A stretch of 64,000 nucleotides of DNA from Monosporascus cannonballus (taxonomy: Eukaryota > Ascomycota > Sordariomycetes > Xylariales). Shown in pieces: positions 59,140 through 64,000 of the stretch. Position 1 is the first letter of the stretch, and each line of letters starts with the position of its first letter. The position numbers and the translations under genes were made by a program. The stretch spans positions 1-64,000 of the forward strand of contig QJNS01000306.1 of the NCBI GenBank assembly GCA_004154925.1, given 5' to 3'. The notes below the pieces were generated by a model that did not search any database, was not told where the DNA came from, and was given only the letters and a program-made list of their open reading frames with translations.

Positions 59140-59515
59140 TATAATAGCTAAACGGTTTAACCAACTATTAAATTTTAATTATACAGATTTATATTAAAAA
59201 AAATAACGTAAAAAATTTAATAATAAATATAATAATCGTATTACGTTTCGTAATACCAAAAATGCCTTAATTAACGATATTATATTGCAAACTAAAGTTA
59301 TCTAAATTATAGAAATAATAAGCGTATATATCCTTTTTCTTCTTGGCTTAATCACTTATGATCACATAGCTAATAATGATCATAATTATTTGGGATCACC
59401 GATGATCACTAATGATCACCGGCTTGGCAGTGATCACCGTCACGTGACCCGGGAGGTGGCTCGTGTGATCCTTGTCTGACCGTTTCTTAAGGCCAAAGCC
59501 TATTGAGTCGTAACA
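59140..59515 (-). repeat. 5' LTR of G4 (U3 type D)
   Basis: TATAATAGCT to GAGTCGTAACA in window orientation. U3 keeps TGATCAC repeats, the palindrome GTCACGTGAC at 59439-59448 and GGGAGGTGGC in original form, while R-U5 is strongly mutated, the reverse of its partner LTR. Confidence 0.9.
59439..59448. promoter_or_regulatory. CACGTG palindrome in G4 U3
   Basis: GTCACGTGAC at the position equivalent to S1. In the 3' LTR of the same element it reads GTTACGTAAT, that is, RIP-mutated on both strands. Confidence 0.42.
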
Positions 59516-62339
59516 GCAGAGGATAAATAATAAGTTTTATCCGGATATTAGCTAAATAATTATTTTGGCTGGTGTTTATATATAATTTTAAGACGGCGTA
59601 GCTTTTCCGTTTATTTAACAAAATACGCCTTGTTTTAATATTATTTTGCTTTTTTTAATTATTTTTTCCGGATTCGAATTAAACTTTTCGTTTTTATTTT
59701 CGTTATATACGAATATTTGCGGTTTTTGAAAATAAATAAAATCGAGGGATAAGGCCGCCGTATCTGAGAAAATTTAACGGACTAACCGCTTTATTATTTT
59801 AATTATAAAATCAATAGATTTAATATTTTTTATTATGAAAGTAACGCATTTGCCGTAAATATATTAAAATTTAACAATTATTTACGAGTAATACGAAAAA
59901 GAATACGTATATTATTAATGTAAATATATTGATAAAAAAATATAATAAAAGTAGTTTTAATAACGTTTTGTAAAGTTTTAATAATTAATCGATAAAATCG
60001 GAAATCCATTCCGCTAGGTAAACCTTAAGTAATTTCCTATATAAAACGTTAAAATAAAACTTTTGGCATTAAAAGGTTAAAATCTTTTTAATATTTGTGG
60101 ATTTTTTAAATCGAAACGGCTTATCAAAAATTTAATTACAAAAACTTAATTAATAAGCCTTAAAATACTTATTATTAGGTTTTTATCGTTTAAACCTTTT
60201 AACCGTGCCGGTTATATCCGTAAAAGTTTTTTTTAGTTATCGGCTTAATTTTATTTTTATTCTCAAGTGTATTTTTGATTTTAAATAAATATTTACTTTT
60301 AACGTTTTTGGTTTGTAAAATTGGGTCCAGTTATAAATCAAAATTAATATATCAATTAATACGCGCATTAATACAGTAATTAATATAAATATTAACATAC
60401 GAATTTTTACGCGCGTTATAACGAAAAAATTACTTGTTATATTTAAAATTATAATATTAAAATTAAAATTAATATTAAAATTAACGAAAAATTATACTTG
60501 TATCAAATTTTAACCGTATAAACACTTGTATTATATTATATATAATATAAACAAAACGAAATAAATAATATCAAGATATTTTAAATAAGTTTTATATAAA
60601 TCTATTTTTTAAAAAAAACTTTTGTTCTTAATTTAGAAAATGTATATACGCGTATAACAAAACTTATATAATAAATAATGCTTCAAAATTTAAAAAACCT
60701 AAATTTAAACGAAGTTTAATATTTTAAAAAGATTGTAATAATAAATTATAATAAAATAAAAGAAATTAATTAAAATAAAGTTAATAAATAAAATATTATT
60801 AAACGAGAATTATATATCCGAATATGCTATAACGAATTAAATTACGTTATATGTATTACTTAGTAATATATTAATTAATTGATTAATAATATATTTACTA
60901 TTTTTAATATATGTTTTCGAACAGATTATAATAAGTTTTCAGAATTTTCGTAAACTTTCTTTTTCAGTATATTTGTTGATTTAATTATAACGTTTTGAAA
61001 TTTCGTTTATTTTCTGGCGCTTAAATTAACTAAAAACGTTAATAAGCCAGGTTTTTGCTATACGATAATCTTATCATAAATTTGCTGCCTTAATAAAAAA
61101 CCAGTTATACTCGGCATTATTCCGTTATTAATTTAAAATATAGCCGTTTGAAAAATGGGTTAGGAATTATTGATTTCGTTAATAACGGAAACAGCATAAA
61201 TAACGGTTAAACCTTATTTTTTCGAAAACTTCGTATAAAAAGCTTTCTCGATTTTTTTTTACCGACATTTTGCAGTTTGAATAAATTTATCGTTTTTGAT
61301 ATAATGGTACCAATTATTCGGCAATAAATTTTCTTGCGTATTTCGTAAATAAATACAATAAAAAGGCTAATTCGGAATATGAAGTATTTTAATTCGAAAC
61401 GGTTATCCGAATAAATTAATTTAGCTTAATTTTACGTTCGCTTTATAAATACGGTAATAACCTATATATAAAGATAATTATGAGCAAATACAGCTAGATC
61501 AGAAAAGGTTATTTTTATCTTACGTCAAATATAAAAACATTTTGGTTAAAAGTAAATTTACGTATTAATTAACGCATTAATCCCCGTATTCGAAAGCTTA
61601 TATAACTTACGTATTTCTAGATAATATTTAACAATTTGTTTCTAAAGTTAACTGTTATCGGAATTTGATAAATTCGAAAAAATACGCTATTAAATATTAA
61701 TAAAAGCATTATCGGAAAAAGGAGAAAATAAGATAATGCGAAAAAAATAAATACCTTTTAAGAAATTTTAATGCTTTCGTTTATAATTTTCGATAAATTT
61801 CGATTAATACGCGGTCGGCAAAATAATTTCATTACATTATTTTTTATATTTTTTGCAATAAAACCTATAAGTACGTTCAAAGTAATAAATCGCTTTATCG
61901 CGAAAAAAATCGTTTATAAACGATTAACCTGAAAACGTTTTTTATTTATCAAAATAAAATTTTATTCCAAATTCAATAAAATATATAAAAATATAACGAA
62001 AATAAACTAATATTTGTTATTTTTAAAAGCTTTATCGATATAAACCTGATAAAACTTAAAATAATTTTACACGATTCGAAATAATCGTTTAAGGTAAGAT
62101 TATAAAACAAAAATAAAATTCGATTTTATATATAAATTTCGTATTTACGAAAATATGTTTTTATATTTTTAAACTTTGTAAAAATATAATTATAATTCGC
62201 ATTTCTTTCGAAACGTTAAAAAAGTTTATTAATAAGAAAAACGGCTTATAAATATTGATCAAATCATCGATAATATCCTAAGTAATTTCTGTAATTTCGA
62301 AACAAATTTTCTTTTTACGACGTATGTAATTCTCGATTA

Positions 62340-63330
62340 TAGATCTTAATCGACGAGCTCGAATAAATATATACCACGGAGCTTTAACGAGTCTTTACGT
62401 TACGAATAACCTACAATAATTTTGAGATATTTAAAATACTTTTTTTTTAAAAAAAATAACCTATACACGTTTAAACCTTTACTAGCGTTCGGTATTAAGA
62501 TTAATATATATTGCGAATCATCTAATCCAAATTAACCAAAGGATTAGTACGAAAATGAATGCGAAAATTAGTATGACGTTGTTAGCGAGACAACAAAGAT
62601 TAACGTACTTCTATTACTATACGATTAGCCGTATCGAATTTGATTTATTTGATTTTAGTTATCTTTTTTTTCGTCTTTTTTCATTTCTAAGCCCGTTTAA
62701 TTTTCTGTATTTACGTTATTTATATTTTTTAAGCGTTTGAAAAACGTCTGTAAATATTCTATAAGAAATGCGAAAAATAATAGAAATAATTTGCTTTTTT
62801 TATCTATTTTTATTTTTGCTTATTCTTTCTTATATATTTCTGAAAATGCTTTATGCCGAAATTCGTTTCGCTATCCGCTATTTTAACTTGGACTTTTATA
62901 TAAAATCCGTATTTTTGTAACGCTTCGTATAATATTCCAATATTTGATTTTCTTTTATTATTTTTATGTAGGTAAATATTAATTAAATAGTATTTAAGTA
63001 TTTAGTTTTTGTTAATCAAATAAACATATATATTTTGGAAAACTTATATTAAATTAGGGGAAATCCAAACGTTATTAATCACCGAAATATAAGATTTGGG
63101 AGGAAATCTTTATAATTCCGACCATACGACCTTATTTACGTAATTTTCATATCTGTCCTTAAACGTACGGGAATTTGGGAAATTATAAGTAAGGTATATA
63201 TGCCGGACCTAATTAATGAAATACGGATTTTCGACAGCATTAAAAAAACAAGTATAAACTGGTCCATATTTTAATTATATAACGATTATTTTCGAATAAA
63301 ATTCCGATAACATTAAACGAATATTATTAG
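62340..63330 (-). pseudogene. hAT-superfamily transposase relic
   Basis: Cut-and-paste transposase by family. In one minus-strand frame (about 63280 to 62810) translation gives FFNAVENPYF, then YNFPNSRTFKDRYENYVNKV, SYISVINNVWISPN, and KSNIGILYEALQKYGFYIKV. This reproduces the hAT order: the VENPYF...P-S-R-T-I region, a D-x-W-T-S catalytic-region motif (N-x-W-I-S here), then H/S-x-x-x-I...LxxYxI..K. Further on, at 62378-62392, VKTR, stop, SS matches the conserved TRWNS. About five stops of RIP type interrupt the readable part. The N-terminal zinc finger and C-terminal dimerisation region were not recognised. Confidence 0.75.
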
Positions 63331-64000
63331 ATTATAATTAGTACAATAATTCATACAATAAATAACGCGTATTAAGAAATCTTAGTTATAATAAATTTTA
63401 TAACAGCTTAATTTTCTTGATATCCGGTTAATTTTTTTTACATAATTTATTCTTTATATAAATTTTTAATAAAATAATATCATAATTATTTTTGTTCGAC
63501 TTCGGATATATCTGGATTTTATAGTAAGATTAACACATTATTATTAATTAACTTATTTTTAAAATTACGTTGTAAAGCTAGCCCTGTTAATATTAAGGTT
63601 TTTAATTAAAAACGAAGATTCTTTAAAAGAAATACTTAGTTTATACTATTATCGAAAGCAGCTTTTTTGGAAATTACGGCCGTCGTATAAATCACGTTTT
63701 AAATATTTCGGCGTTTTCCCTTGTATAAATATAATATATTAAAATACCAAATCATAAAAATAATTCGAATTTTTTCGTATATTATTCTAAGACTATAAGT
63801 TAAATGTTTGTTATATTGGAGATTTAATTTTTTTTCACGTATTTATTACGGAATTTATTGTTATCCGATTCGTTAAAATCTTCTTTCTTTCCATAATTAG
63901 ATTTGTTTCTTAATTTTCAGTTACTTTTTTTGTAATTCGTTTTATCGAATATGTAATTAATTTCAAATTTCTTCCCGTTTTCGATATTAGGTTATTTTCT

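Larger units (their letters stand above)
52657..59515 (-). mobile_element. Full-length chromovirus G4
   Basis: The 5' LTR at 59140-59515 (376 bp) and 3' LTR at 52657-53030 (374 bp) both have U3 type D. The target duplication is GCAGG (52652-52656) against GCAGA (59516-59520), one RIP-type change. The interior reads leftward: gag, pol ending in a chromodomain, then a spacer that carries a long opposite-strand frame. Length 6.9 kb. Confidence 0.91.
52146..64000 (-). mobile_element. hAT-like DNA transposon H1, interrupted by G4 and running past the window
   Basis: The region right of G4 encodes a hAT transposase relic on the minus strand. The region left of G4 (52146-52290) is packed with inverted GTGGGTGGGTA / TACCCACCCAC-type repeats of the sort seen at DNA-transposon ends. 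G4's target duplication (GCAGG/GCAGA) says these two flanks were once joined. The precise left end is unclear because it abuts the C2 LTR, and the right end is outside the window. No coding content was recognised in 59521-62300 beyond RIP-mutated frames. Confidence 0.55.

Noticed and set aside
1..64000. Mitochondrial origin because of the extreme AT content
   Set aside because: No mitochondrial gene is present; CG dinucleotides persist; nuclear LTR retrotransposons with target duplications and a GT-AG spliced gene are present.

Overview
The window comes from a filamentous ascomycete (Pezizomycotina; class not resolved) and is almost entirely transposon sequence destroyed by repeat-induced point mutation (RIP). 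Direct signs are very AT-rich DNA, scarcity of CA/TG but persistence of CG, and transposon reading frames whose Trp, Gln, Arg and Cys codons have become stops or Tyr. Short islands of ordinary composition stand out sharply. No rRNA, tRNA, CRISPR or intact host gene was found.

Layout. 1-89 is an (AAT)n microsatellite. 107-6812 is a full-length Ty3/Gypsy chromovirus (G1) with a perfect 5-bp target duplication. 6813-8751 holds remnants, including a piece of a different Gypsy pol on the minus strand. 8752-16040 is a chromovirus (G2) whose two LTRs do not match; a solo LTR (S1) sits in its RT region. 16041-17759 plus 27247-27435 is a minus-strand relative (G5). Its LTR was split by chromovirus G3 (17760-27241), and G3 in turn carries a pol-less derivative, G3b (20131-22823). 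27443-27835 is another LTR. 28079-28380 is an unmutated island. 28381-39125 is unidentified, extremely AT-rich DNA. 39126-39592 is an unmutated patch containing an LTR fragment.

39593-45061 is a Ty1/Copia element (C1, 164-bp LTRs) whose 3' LTR is split by a solo LTR (S2). 45237-47640 is the only host-like gene: the 3' part of a GH18 chitinase with two chitin-binding type 1 modules, free of RIP but cut off at its 5' end by a second, inverted Copia copy (C2, 47641-52145). 52146-64000 appears to be a hAT DNA transposon on the minus strand, into which chromovirus G4 (52657-59515, minus strand) inserted.

How it fits together. The chromovirus copies share gag, protease, RT, RNase H, integrase and chromodomain. 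In four of them the stretch between pol and the 3' LTR carries a second frame on the opposite strand. Where readable, it encodes a Cys-rich motif spaced like a fungal Zn(II)2Cys6 cluster, followed by a charged, probably coiled-coil region. Their LTRs keep one R-U5 part but carry different repeat-built U3 cores. Target duplications give a relative order: G5, then G3, then G3b; hAT, then G4; C1, then S2; G2, then S1. The cluster resembles heterochromatin of the centromeric or subtelomeric kind, but the sequence alone cannot say which.
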